Positions 12,776-26,300 of a stretch of DNA of 64,000 bases are shown here, in pieces; the stretch's first letter is position 1, and each line of letters opens with the position of its first letter. Under the pieces are notes generated by a model, which saw only the letters and a program-made list of their open reading frames with translations, was not told where the DNA came from and made no database searches. The stretch comes from Larus michahellis (Eukaryota > Chordata > Aves > Charadriiformes > Laridae). Where the stretch lies: NCBI RefSeq assembly GCF_964199755.1, contig NC_133897.1, forward strand, positions 125,442,125 through 125,506,124, given 5' to 3'. A program made the translations under genes and the position numbers.

Positions 12776-15700
12776 GTAAACTGCTCACGAACAGAGCAGA
12801 GATACTCAGTCTATCACATTCATGTTTTCACCGACTCTAGTCCCCATTTCGACATGAAAAGGAGACTAAAGAACAAACACACAGAGACTGACAGACTTTC
12901 TTCTACAAACAGAAAACTCACTTTATACGGAGAAAAGAGTCTGCCACTCTTACCATGACATGTTAAAGATGCATTTGTTTCATGGCACCTCAGCAGAGAG
13001 CAGGGAAGGGGACAAACACCACAGGCAGAAGTTAAGCAATGGTGGTTTTCCATCAACAAGGAAGAAAATATTAACCAGAAACATATGTGAATAGTATATT
13101 ACACATTATTTGTAAACCACAGGCAGTTTTAAAGTTGGAGGCTGCACTTGAAATATCAGAAATGCCTAGAAAATAACAGGACAAATAACTGATAAAATCA
13201 AATCTGAAATTTATGAAAGTGGAAGCAAGAGTTGTTTGAATTATTCACACCAGTATGACTTAAGCAAAGGGGCTAAAGCATTCTAATAGTGCCTCTTCCC
13301 ACTAACTACAATGACGTTATGTGGAACTAAGCCATGGCAACAGTCTTCTTGCTTTCAAACACAGAACATGATTTGAAACTTGCAATAAGAAAGAAAAGAA
13401 GAGAGAGAATTACAAATGAAGTAGAATTAAAAGGTTTGTGGATTCAGTCATACCCAAACAAATAGTTGGTAATAACTATAATATTTAAGATGCTCTGTTT
13501 TGCAACAATAACAACATGGTGCTTCCTCTGCATTGCTTAAAACTTTGAAAGCATAAGAAGTACAGCAGTGGTGTAAACTTTTTTTCTCCTAGATATGTAT
13601 CTATTTGTTTCATATTCAGCAGTTCTATGCCATCACTGAATACAGCAAAACATCTTTTCTGCATCTCTAAAACAGCTGTTTTCCCTTCCTGTGACACAAT
13701 GAAGTGCAATTAACTTGGGACACAGTTGTAGTGCTGATACACCAGCAGCCTCAGTCACAGCAAGTACAATTATATGAGCGTAAAACAAGTCAAATGCAGA
13801 CACACACAATTTATTCAATCACCTGATAAACTGCTCAGGCTGCATTTTTCCTCTTTTGCTCCAGTCATTTCTGAAATAAATTTGCCGTGTGCGACCACAA
13901 ACACTATTTTCGTGGCCTCTGATTATAACCTCCGCATGCTTTTCTGCTTCTAGGCTCTAGTTCTTCAAACTCACTATTCAGGTGTCCAGTATCCAAATGC
14001 TTCAGTTTGGCCTAACCTGATTTTCTTATCAAAATTTAATTGCTTGCTTCATCAAGCCTTAACTCTGGATACCACAGGAATCCACCACTGCAGATCTGCT
14101 GCATGTCTATTTATATTTTTGTCTTCCAATACCATAAGATTATCTCTTGAACAACTTCAGTTCCCTCTCAAAATCTTGTATGTTTTCGACTTCCTTCTGA
14201 AGCTCCTTAGAAACGATTTGGGGTTTGGGGTGTGTGTTTGGTTTTTTTGTTCTTGTTTTACCTTACCGGAATCTCTCTTTCCCAGCTAAATAGAAAGAAA
14301 GCAATAAACTAACCCTGGAAACCTTGTTGTTGTAGTTGTTGTTGTTGTGGTTAACACCTCATTCTTTCAATTCAGGCAGTTTGGTAGTTTTGTTTCTTTC
14401 TGGCACCCAGCAGCATGAGAATCCGCAACAAGGAAAGAAAGGCTCCAAATTCTTCTTCCGTTGCCATTACTACATACAGACGTGCAATATGATCAGCAAC
14501 AGAGAATTTTAAAACACAGTTAATGACATTATTTTAGCCTTTGCCTGGAAGCTTCTTTGAACAGTGTAAACTGAATCTAGTCACTTCATTAAGAATTTCA
14601 AAATATATAAATAAAAGCTATGGTTTCATATTCTCACATAATAATACCCTGATAGAAGATTTATTTATTTTATTTAGGTATCGTTTCTAGACTATTTTTT
14701 CTATTTTCTTTACCGATCTTTTGACTGATTAACAGAATTGACAGGTTATATGTGTGAGCCTTTTGAGTGGTGTAAAACCCACCAGATTTCTCACACTGAC
14801 AGTAACAGCTAAGCAGAGGCAGAAAAAGAAAAAGCTTAGCAAATGTTAAATTGCTCTGTGAAAATGGGTTCTGTATGGGTACTGAGCTAAGTTTCACATT
14901 TAGCACCCTAATGAGCAAAAAGGAAAAATAAATTGAAAAATCAAATTCTGATCAGTCAGGTAATCTGCATAATATGCATTTTTTGGTCTCTGCAACATCG
15001 CAAAGAACTGCCATATGGACTAATGCTGCTAATCCTACTTGAGACCACAAAAGTAATGAGACAATTTAAGTAAGCCAGGGGATAAGCTGCGCTCTTCTGT
15101 GTGATGTTGAAATTCATGAATAAAAAGGAATAAGAATTACCATTAGCTACCTTTGTAAAAGTAGCAGAAATACTCCTAAGAAAGGAAATACAATTGAATT
15201 TGGCCAAAGTGCACGCCCCAAAGTATATTAAAGTATGTCTAGAGAGAAGGAAAAATTGCATTTAAATTGGATAAATGCAGTGTACCTTTCTCTTTCGCAG
15301 TTTAAATTGCAATGGAGTTCCAAATCAGCCAGACAATTTAAAATAAAAAAGAATAATGGAATTTTTTTCCATATAACTGGCTACATGCAAAGCAAATTCT
15401 GCTGAAGTAATCCAATTATTCTTTCTCCAATTTAATTTGATAGCATGCTGCTTCCAACTAATTATCAGAAAAGTTGGACAGATGTAGTTCCATAGGAATT
15501 ATGCTGGTACCAGCAGCTAACATTCAAATACCATGTAGGAAACAGCAAGTAGAACACTTCATTCCTGGATAGTGTTACTTCTTGACATAAAGCTTTTGCT
15601 CAGAGGTACTCAGACTCCAACAATTCCTCTGATGACTCTTTTTCTGGAGATTTAAGATTTTATCTTCTCTAGATACCTGGCAGACGTCTGGCTTGTGCCA

Positions 15701-17457
15701 TGACCAGCTATGCCTCAGCTACCCTAATTCCTACACTGACATTTAGGGCTGACATTTAGTCAAAAAGGAACTTTGCTGGCCCATCAGCTGGTGAGCCTGA
15801 GGTGTAGCGATGTCCATTTTGGTCAGTTCAAGCTGCCATAGCTCAATCAATCAGGTGTTATCTGTGAGGGACCTGGACCTTTGCTGGCCAAATCTCTGGA
15901 GACAGCATCTGCTGTGGTGGAACACACAGCGCTCTTCTCTTCTGGACCTTACATTTTAGTAGAAAGTGACACGTTAACCATGGCTGCTGTCAACAGATTA
16001 AACAAAAAGAGGAAGATATTACAGTTCCTCAGAGATTATTAATATTTTATTTTTAAATATCATTTTTACTAATGGGACTATATTTTATGTAGAACAGGTA
16101 AAAGTTATTCATATATTTTTACTGGAGATCCAGTATGACTTCTAGTCTCTGACAGTTTCCATTTGACTCAACAGAACAGGATTGCATCCTGTAGGTGGCG
16201 CTTTTTTTCTTCCTTCTTTTTTCTTCCATTCTTTTTCGTCAATATTCTTCCATTCAGTCCAGTAATTCACCTTCTCCCTGATGGACTGCTATAAACAATT
16301 AAGATATTCATTGTGGCAGTGCTAGTTTCATACAGACCCACAGCCTTTGACTTTTTTCTCTTCAATCCAAATGACTGATAAATTTTCCTTTCTCTTTTTT
16401 TTATCTATCCAACCTTTTCTTTCTGAAACTTAGTGTTTCTAGTCATAGTGAAATAAATTCTTTTAGCCTTGCTTACTAAGACACAATTTTCCTATGAAGG
16501 GACATTCAAGAAAATCGAACCTTCAGTTTTTATACGCTCCTATCATTAAATTTCCCACTGTTAGTCTAAACACACAAATTACAATCTATGCTCATGGCTA
16601 CTGAAATTACAGACTTCAGTCCAAGAGATCTTCAAGTAAAATTCTGCACAGTAAACTACAATGTCTATCTTATTTTGCTTCCACGCTCCTCCCATACAAA
16701 ACCGATGGCTGAGTCTGTTTTAAGAACATGAACCTGCAAAGACTCATAGAGTAACTTTAGTTGCAGACGGGGAGATGTGGCCCTCTACGTTGTGTGTGTA
16801 CGCAAACCAGCTGTTTGCTCTTTGGTGTGCAGATTTTAGGAGTCTGACATCATATTTACTGTCCCCAAATCTGCATTGGGCTCTAAAAATATCATCAAAA
16901 CAGTCACAAATAAAAAGAAAGAACAACAAAGACGTGTTGCATTTGGCTTTGCTGCAAAGCAACAGGAGCATAATGGAGTTGCTAAGAAAAGATTCCCCAC
17001 TTCAAATGTAATAAGGCAGTATTTTTTGAAAGAAAACTCTGAAATACAAGGCAATTTTGTACAGACCAGCACTGATATGGTGGGTCTTGGGGCTTACCCC
17101 TTTACAGAAATCAAAGGAACAGGACCAGCAGTGTCCTCTGTGTCCTTCCTTTGCTTTTTCTGTACTTTTCTGTCCCGCTTTTCACCATGTGAACTTCATT
17201 TTAACCAGGAATTTTCTTCCAGACGAACTTACCCATAAAGGTTAAGACATGAACAAAAATGAAATAGTAAGCATGGCAATCGTTAGAAATTCCAGTCTGT
17301 TAGGAGACACTGCCTAAAGAACTGTCACATTGCCTAGAAAAAAAATTTGATTTGGAGGCAATTGCCACAAACCCTACCCAAACTTGCCTGTTATCTGTGA
17401 ATATGCTAGTTATTACCTCAGGCTGTAAGCTGCACTGTTACTGGAAGCTGGAATGAA
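12776..17457. other. Non-coding stretch, nothing identified
   Basis: AT-rich unique-looking DNA with the TTG microsatellite at 14322. Its open frames are short and have no family resemblance. Confidence 0.6.
14322..14349. repeat. (TTG) trinucleotide repeat, imperfect
   Basis: TTGTTGTTGTAGTTGTTGTT-type run, about nine units with one interruption. Confidence 0.85.
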
Positions 17458-17612
17458 CTGGTTGAGTCCCCATCCCTGGAGGTATTTAGAAGACGGGTAG
17501 ACATAGTGCTTAGAAACATGGTTTAGATTAGGGACGGTTTTTGTCAGAGTTAGGCTGATGGTTGGACTAGATGATCTGGGATGTCCCTTCCAACCTAAGC
17601 AATTCTATGATC
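17458..17612 (+). mobile_element. CR1 LINE 3' fragment (plus)
   Basis: Contains the CR1 3'UTR phrases CCCATCCCTGGAGGTATTT, GGTTGGACTAGATGATCT and CCTTCCAACCTAAGCAATTC, ending in ATTCTATGATC. A short, strongly 5'-truncated insertion. Confidence 0.92.
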
Positions 17613-20600
17613 AGGCATTAACACCATTACAGTAGCATACACTAATGAGATCTGTACTTACACTAAATCTGGTTTGATCTCCTCCCATTAAGTGAAAGAC
17701 ACAAGCCTAGCAAAACTGGTTAGTGATTTTTTTCCATTATTATTCAAAAAAGTAAAAAGAAAAAAACTCTGGAAATATTTTATAAGCTAGGGAACCCATT
17801 AGAAAATTAAGCACTCATTTCTAATAGTTTTATAGTCCTTTCTTTTTCCATTATTGGCGGTGAACTTATTAACAGTATTCCTTGAAAACTGTTACAAAAG
17901 TTCTACTGATGCTTGCTTCATACATTCAGAATTCTTGCCTTTAAGTATAAAAAATTAAAAAGCATATTGTGTTATATTTTAAAAAAACACTCGAGAATAT
18001 GATCCATTCACAACTACTATCCGATTCCGTCCCTTTATGATGAGGTATTTCTCAAAATAACTTCTCCTTTAGCGTTTTTTTGAGCATCAGAGGAAAGTTT
18101 GCCCCATCATGAACCCACCGGTGACTCCCGTGGTGAACGTGCTCACCAGAACCTGTGCCTTCAGCCACCCAGGAACCCATCTGCAGCACCACCGACCCTG
18201 ACCCTCCAATGTGTCTGCAGTCACCAGGACAGCACCAGCACCCTCCGTGGTGCCTTCTGTTCAATGAATTTAAAAAAAAACCTTTAAATTAAACCACTTT
18301 ATCTCAGTTTTGCAGAGGAAGAGGTGTGCGTGTACAGTCATTCACCATCGGCTGTAGTGGGTGAAATCATCAGCTAAGGCTAGAAGGTGGCTGAGAAACA
18401 TGTAACGGGAAGTCCTGTAGCATCAGACCAACAGTGCAATCAGTATAGGATTTGTCTACAACTGGGCCAGTGTTATAAAAAAAAAAAAGAAGAAATCTAA
18501 TAATAGACAGTATAACCCATCTATCAATATTTGGAAACTGGGTAAAAGCCTGATACATGAAGTTTTCTCCCTCTTCTTACACCAAAAAGCAGCCCACTCG
18601 CCTCAAAAAGATTATACAAATTATTCCAAGAGCATTTATGTCATTTATACATTCCATGAACCTGTCTTCACCTCTACCCAGTAACAAAGTCAGTATCAAG
18701 AAAAGTACTGATAAAGGAATTTATTAAATAGTGAATTCACAACAACATAACATTGATACCCAGAAACTGTGAAGTTTATTGTTTTATAGATCATTAGCAG
18801 CTAGCATGGTAACTGACAATTTTTGAATAATGCTCTGAAATAACATTCTTTAAGTAATTTCCAGCGAACTACATAAAAATGAAAGTAAACTGCACTTCTC
18901 CCTGTTCTATACAAAAAAATCTGTTCTCAGCTTAATTTTGTGGAACACAAATATACATAAAAGAAAGGGAGTGTAAAAATGCAATATATTGTCCTACAAG
19001 CATAGTTAAATTGGAGAGTTTTGCTAAAGTATTTTCCTTTCTCTGCTGAAAGCATTCTCTCGCCAAGTCCTGAGATTCCTCTGCTCTCCATCTCTCCCTG
19101 CATATTTTACACGAGACATTTCTGGCTGCATAACGCAAAAGGAAATGTGTCATTAAATTCTTTTCAAAGTGGCATTGCTGAGCGCGTTGGAAGTGTTTTC
19201 TGTGCTCTTCCTGACTGACAGGCTGCGCGTCCCAGGCGTCAGCTGCGCGCAGTTCATTAGTGCTACAACTGCAGCAAACCAGATGAGCGTTTTACAGGGC
19301 TCTTCAAAGGCAGCGTTAAGCAGCCAGCTTTCACTGACTGAGGAAAAGATGATTCCTACAGCCACAAACTTTGGCTTTTTGTTTTGTTTTGTTTTTAAGA
19401 AAACAGGTTGTCAGCCGAGGAGAAGAATGAAAAATAGGGATTTCTAAAAGACGTGGAGACCTTGACAAGAAACTTTTCTAAACAGGGCAAAGTGGAGAGG
19501 GGGCAATTGTTTGCTGGAAATTATTTCTTCAAGATGGAAAAGTATCTTTTTGACTAACCTTATTCTTTCTACATTTTGTTTCATTTCTTCACAGGAATAT
19601 GTAAACTCCTCATTTCTACACCAAGCAAAATATTACATAAATAGATCAAACATAGATTTGACACAATCCAAGTGAGAGGAATACATCCTACTATATATGA
19701 AAGGAATTCTAAAATAGAAAAAAAAAACCCAACTTTTAAACAGGTATTTAAGATTTATGTCTGAGAAAGAACTGCCTATATTCAAATGCAACCAAGTATT
19801 GCACTTATTTATTCAACTTTTTCTTTAGTTGTTGTTTATATTTTATATACATACCCATACAATTCACCAGGGAATTGCATGACATATTGCGACGATGCAC
19901 AGCACTCAGCTGAAACAGTTGAGACAATGTTGGACTCTGTTAGCAAGCAGTCAGTTTGCATCTAAAAAACCTATATTCATTATCAGGAATTTTTTAAGTC
20001 TCCCAATGTTCTGATCCATTCAAAAAGCAGGAAATTTTGTATTTTCCACCCTTTTTGTTGATAAGGGTAGGCTACATCCATGTATAACCAGGTTAATATT
20101 GAAGATTCAGGGTAAGATTTCAAGCAGATATAGTTCTGCATTTAGCTTAAGTTTATTTTACTTATGCTTAAATAGCCCGAGTTTTGTACACTTTGACAGA
20201 ATAAGGTTATAGCTTAAATTAATAAATAAAGTAAACAGGGTCAATTAGATGCACACAAACCTTTCCCTAGTGTACTTGTGGGTACATTTGAAGTGCTGGG
20301 TAATTTTTTTTTCTTATGGTAAGTAAGCAGATCCATTCCAGAGCAGAGCTTTTATCATTTGAAGCTTTTTTCAAGACACATGCCTTAAAAATGGTACACT
20401 GTTGGAGTTCCAGGCATTGCTTACAACACATTGCAAACCTTTGTTACCATTAAATTAATTTAAATATTTAAAAAAAAAAATCTGTCCTCTCCCAGAGGTT
20501 TTAATTTTCTATGTATACTCCACCTTCTGTAGAGCACACGGTCTTAATTCTCTTTCAAGATCCCATATTGGTGCTGTGCAAAACACTGATTAATTATACA

Positions 20601-22769
20601 GCACCAACGATAAAGAAAACTACCAAGATAAAATCCCACTCTGTCTTGTGGAAGGTATGCAACAGTGATGATTGATGTGATAGATGGTAGATTCCCCACG
20701 CGCAGCAGCCTGGAGGGGACCGGTGCCTTCCCAAATGACACAACTTTTGAGAAAAAATCCTCATAGTTGTTGTTTTTTTTTTGCATTACCCATGACACAA
20801 AAGAAAATGCACTTGGACACTGGTGGTCCTAAACAACATTTTGGCAAGTATCTTCTCCAGATAAACCAGAATCGCAAAATGCATCCATTGAGGAAAAGGG
20901 AGGTTTCGGTGATTTTCTCTACAGACTATTCAGCTGCTCTCTTCTATACTGTGTACATAACGTCTTCCCAGTGCTATTCCACCCCCCTACCAGATGTTTC
21001 CACATTTCTTTCAGCTGTGGGCAGCATCTCACCAGGTCCCTGGCTCTGACTGGGCAAGCCGTGACACTCAGTAACCTGGCAGCATTTTCACAGGACCTCA
21101 TGGCCTTCCACAGGAGAGGCTCCCGCGTGGAGGCGCCATAGGCAGGATCCCACCTTAGAATGGAAACTGGTGCATGGACTGTGCAACAAGCTTGATGTGT
21201 GGGCCCTTCAGGAATGATTAGTGTCTTAAACAGCACAAAGAACAACAGCAATGTTTTCAATAATCTTCTTGTAATTCATCAGTTAATTCCAATACAATCC
21301 ACAGATGACTTTTTAACCAAGGCCTCCGGCATTCAGCTGGAGGTAGGTGCTGTGACTGTAAATCACTCTTTTTTCCTTTAGGAGAAATAAGTGGGTGAGG
21401 TAGTGTGAAATTGAATTGATCTGAGCTTCAGGAAAAAGAATTTGAAGGAACAACACACAGTGTTGATGCTATAAAACTTACTGCTTAGCAGCTTCAGGTA
21501 ACACACTGTATTTGAGAAGATTAGTTCAATTGTTATCAAATCCAACCCAAAGTTCTTTGATTCCCCTGTAATTTCCAGCCATTCATTGTCCACCCATTTA
21601 ATTAACTGCCACTTGCTTCCTAGGGTCCAAAAAAGAATCAAGTAGATCGCTATCGAGGCTATAAAGATAAAACCAATGATTACAAAGTTCTCATCATTGT
21701 CGTAACTCTTTCCTGAAGGCAAACTAGGACAAATCCCACCTCAGCTCGTCCCATCCACACGCAGGGTATTGGACAGGCAGACAGAGTGTGTTTGTCCACA
21801 GCAGTTTTAATCAGTTACAATCAAACTAATTTTGATTTTATACAGTTCACAAGGAGGTGGCAGGCTTAAAAACTTAATCACTTACATGCACATAGCCTGA
21901 AATAACAGTCATTTGGTAATCCCATGCTGCTGTAATCATTAGCCAGTGTTCCTTGTTCATATTACACTCCCACAAAACAAGCATTTCCAAGAATCCCCTT
22001 CTGATGTACAAACATAAGGAGAGCAAAAATTACATGTGAGAACCTTAACTAAGTGACAGTAGAAGTAATCAAGCTGAAAAACATCTGGCTGTGCAGTCAA
22101 GTTCACTCTAAAAACTACAGTGTGCGAGGGTTATCTCATGAGCAGAGAAAAAGGTATCCAGGCTTAGCAGCCGGGAGAACCAGCAAAGCCCAAACCTTCC
22201 CATGCACATCAGCCTCCTCCACCAGCAATTGCACGGTGTGGCCTCAAGCCTGCCATACAATATGCTTCAGCTTCCGCATGTATGAAGATATTTCCTACTA
22301 TTTATATTACCACAGTATCCAGCAGCTTTTTTATTCAGCCAGGACACCCCAGCACCATGTGATGTAGCCACACGGTGCAGGAAACGAGCACTTCTCATTT
22401 AAGCAGTTTTCTGTCCCGCTGCTGCCTTTTATTCTGCTCAGAGGTCCTGCCAGCACTAGTCTCTTTAGAGCTCCTTCACTTTCACCTTCAATATTTCCAG
22501 AAATTCAAATTCAAATATTTTGAGGTTCTACTCATTCATTAGGACAGTTTCCCCCTTCCCACTGCCCCTAGCCTCATCTCTCCTTGCCACTTAAACTCTT
22601 CCAACCCAGGCAATCACCTGAGGTCTGACCCTTCCCCAGAGCTCTCCTGAAACCCAGCAGAGCAAGGCCCTTACCCTCTGGCAACATCTGAGGCAGTTGT
22701 CTGCATGCCAGCTGGCGCAGAGACTTTTAGAAGGGCAAGAGAAGGCAGAGGAAGAGCTTCTCCTCATCT
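17613..22769. other. Non-coding stretch, one CpG-rich patch
   Basis: AT-rich DNA with a GC-rich 150-nt patch at 18100-18250 and a CpG-bearing patch at 19160-19350. A hydrophobic minus-strand frame at 21378-21722 has no ATG before its membrane-like part. No gene is supported. Confidence 0.5.
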
Positions 22770-23398
22770 GAAAAGTAATGAAAGCGAAGCTGGGGAACTC
22801 AGCTGCACATGTGAGAGAGGTGATTCTCCCCCTCTGCTCTGTTCTCGTGAGACCCCACCTGGAGCACTGTGTCCAGCTCTGGAGCCCTCAGCACAAGAAG
22901 GAAATACATGGACCTGTTGGAGCAGGTCCAGAGGAGGGCCACAAAGATGATCAGAGGGCTGGAGCACCTCTCCTGTGAAGACAGGCTGAGAGAGCTGGGA
23001 TTGCTCAGCCTGGAGAAGGCTCCAGGGAGACCTTACAGCGGCCTTCCAGTACCTGAAGGGTACAAGGCTACAAGAAAGCTGGGGAGGGGCTGTTTGCAAG
23101 GGCATATATTGATAGGATGATGAGCAATGGTTTTAAACTAGAGCAGGGTAGGTTTAGATCAGACATTAGGAAGAAGTTCTTTACAATGAGGGTGGCGAGA
23201 CGCTGGAACAGGTTGCCCGGAGAGGTGGTAGAGGCCCCATCCCTGGAGACATTCAAGGCCAGGCTTGATGAGGCTCTGGGCAACCTGATCTAGTTGAAGA
23301 TGTCCCTGCTGACTGCAGGGAGGTTGGACTAGATGACCTTTGAAGGTCCAACCTTTACCCAACTAAAAATCCAACCCAACATATTCTATGATTCTATG
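22770..23398 (+). mobile_element. CR1 LINE 3' end with ORF2 C-terminal remnant (plus)
   Basis: The longest CR1 copy. Frames at about 22840-23040 read pieces such as [16 protein letters not shown] and [19 protein letters not shown], the end of CR1 ORF2 (reverse transcriptase), broken by frameshifts. The 3'UTR follows (TTAGGAAGAAGTTCTTTACA, GAACAGGTTGCCCGGAGAGG, GTTGGACTAGATGACCT). It ends in ATTCTATGATTCTATG at 23398. It is 5'-truncated and cannot be active. The left boundary is approximate. Confidence 0.95.
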
Positions 23399-26300
23399 TG
23401 CCTACAGACAAAGGGGACAAACTTGTGTCTTGCAAGAGGAGAGCTGCCAAACGCAGTCCACTTCTGAAATGCCTCAGAGATAGCATCTTGGACTGTGACC
23501 AGTAAGAAACTATCTAGATGCAGAACGTAAAAGCTATATCCCTTTCTCTGCAGCTTGCGCAGGCAACCCCCTTCTCTTTTGCTCTTACTCCTTCTTCTGT
23601 CTTTCCTTTCTGTCTTTCCCTGTTCCTTCCCGATAAGGAGAAACTAGGAGGAAAGCAGCTCCCAGACCTGGCTTGTCCTGCACCAGAATCTAGGTCCATC
23701 TGCCTGAAATCTCATTTAAACTGCTTCTTATAGGGAAGTGGTCCTTGTAAAAGCATTTGCCAAAGGGGCTCAGCAACACAAAGCATGTTTTCCTGAGGGG
23801 TAAACTGGGGCACGGGCTACTGACAAGTACAGTCACTAACAGACCACTGAAGAAGCCTCCCAATTCCACGCTGATTTCTTGCATGTCTATTACTAAGAAA
23901 GGCTGTTTCCTCGGGTCCACTGGCAAAATCAGAAATTTGTGGCTAGATCCACTAAACAGCTTAGATCTCACAGTTTTAGAATTAGCATTCCATAGTAGTC
24001 CCTAACTTTTGGGCATGTTGCCTACAGACTGTAAGTGCTCTTATGGCCAGGCAGCACTTTAAAGTTTTAAGAAGAAAATTCTGGAGACAGACTCTTTGTT
24101 TTCAGCTTTGCATTTTGATGGAAATAGACTGACATCTTCAGAGGAAATTAGTATTGTTCCCTTGGACCACAATGTAGAGCATCTATATTTACTCAGTCTC
24201 ACCTATATTTATTCAGTCTCCTGTTGGGCCCCATACCAAGGAGATATTCCACAGCAGCCCTCTCCCTCCCTCCAGTCAGCCCCTTGTTTAACTGCAGATT
24301 TAAGGGTGTGTGGTACCCTGCATTAAGCATCCTCCTTCCCTCTGTGAGGCCCCAAAACCAAGGCTGGGGCCAGGCGAACCGCAAAGGCCAGGCAGAGCAT
24401 TCAGATATAAGGAAACATTAAAGGAAAGGTGGGACTGGAAAGCGAGTCTGAAATTTTACAGTTTTACGAACAGGGTATTTCATTGAGTCCTACCATTTAT
24501 CTCCATTGAGATTGAAAGCGCTGAGCATTCACCTGATAGATGCCTGCACTGCTCCTTTCCCATGAAAAAAAGTGCCAGCGTCAGCTCTTTCTCTCCTCAG
24601 TAGTTGAACTACTTACAGGAGTAGTTTTCCCGTTTTTTTCAAGTAGTTCCCTTGAAGGAAACATTCTGTGCTGGTGGGAGATGGGGTGGTCGTAGCAAGC
24701 CCTGGCTAAGGACAGGGTGGCCAGAACCCGCAGGGAGCAGGAGCTGGTGCCCAAATCAGCACTTAGTGGCTGCCAGTGAGTTCATCCAACCCCCTCTTGG
24801 GGAGTAGCTACAGCCTGTTTTGGGTTGGGGGTTTTTTTGCCCCTGATCTCTGCCTATCTGCTAACTTTCACCTGTTCCAGTCAAACGCATCTCCATTTTC
24901 ATGGCCCTGCTGCTGCCCTGCTCAGTTCCCACCACTTTCCTGTCCTCTCCCTTCCATCTCCACATCCCTTCCTCCCCCCTGGGAACTGCATATAGACATG
25001 TCTCAACCAAACCCTTGTCCCTCCATCACTTGTTTGCCCCTTTTTGGCTAGAAAACCTACCTGGCCGTTTGTGGATTTAGTTTGTTCCTTGTGAGGGTGC
25101 CCAAAATAAAATATTTAAACATAGGATTGCAGATTGAAATTCAAGTCCCTTCTCTTCCCAGTGAGGACCCTATCCACCAAAACCATTTTTTTTCAGTTGT
25201 CTCTGACCTAATGCTTACTGAATTATTCCATTAAAATTAAAATAACTTCACTTGAAGAGTCTCATAAAAAAAAAAAACAAATCACATTTTGTTTCGTCTT
25301 CCACACAAAATAATCTACAGCTCGAGAGTTAGCACATTCAAAAGACAAAGAGGATTTTCAAACACTCTGATCTAGCACAGAAGTGCAAGGGTGTATCACA
25401 CAGATCCATGGGCTATTGTTTAGTGTTTTTTTTTTTCCTTTGAGGCCTTGTATTTTAGATTGGACCCCAAAAGCATGTAAGTGAGCCGAAATTTGCAGAA
25501 CCAAGGGATTTCACTATGAACAAGACCAACCCACTCTAGACATAAGGACTTGTGTCAGTGAAATATTGTAAGCATCTGAATAAATTTTCTTGCCATCCTC
25601 CGAGTTATTTGCAGGGATTTGGGAGAATGTATCGATATCCCTTTTAGTCAGACTAAGTCAGAAGTCAAGCAAGGCTGTGCCACAGCAGCCCAACCGCCAC
25701 CTACCAGAGCCAACAGGTCCCGCTGAGGCTTTGGAAGCTTACAAAACCTCAGGAGGTTCCCACGTGGAGTACAAAAATCTGCAGTTTGCTCTTCCACGCT
25801 ACAATACAATTTCACATCTTCTCTTTCATCGCTGTTGCTCGGTCCTACTCCCGCTCCTACCAGTAGAATCCCAGGGCAAACCAGGTCCATCCTTTGCGCC
25901 TCTTACTCACCGTTCCCTCTCGCCTTCCAGCTTCCCTTCTCCTCATTTTCCACTTCATCTGCTCAGTCCATATCCAGCCAAATACTCGTGCTTCTATGAA
26001 GGCTCCATTTCACATACTTCAAACCAGAAAAGGCCTTGCTTTAAATTTGAACAAGTTCTTTTTAAGAAAAAATAAACTATAAAAACTAATGTGACATGAA
26101 ACTGACTACACACTACTTGCATACCCTACTCCTTTCCTACACGCTTCATCTCTTCTTTGTCTTTACTATAAACTCTTCAGAGATGGCAATTTTTTTTTTG
26201 GATGGTAAAATGCAGTATTGATTGGAGGCGACAGCAGAACTATCGACTTGAATGGAATCGGGATTTCATCTTTTTCACAGTTGCTGTTCCAGAGTAGCTG

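Noticed and set aside
21378..21722. Minus-strand frame with a membrane-like hydrophobic segment (IIGFIFIASIAIYLILFW)
   Set aside because: No ATG before the hydrophobic part, an in-frame stop just upstream, a weak acceptor and no usable donor. T-rich DNA easily gives such segments.
24183..24222. Short tandem duplication (CTATATTTAYTCAGTCTC twice)
   Set aside because: Two imperfect units only; likely a slippage product of no functional interest.
25590..26075. 161-codon plus-strand frame
   Set aside because: Low-information Ser/Pro/Leu-rich translation with no domain, no splice context and no repeat-protein match.
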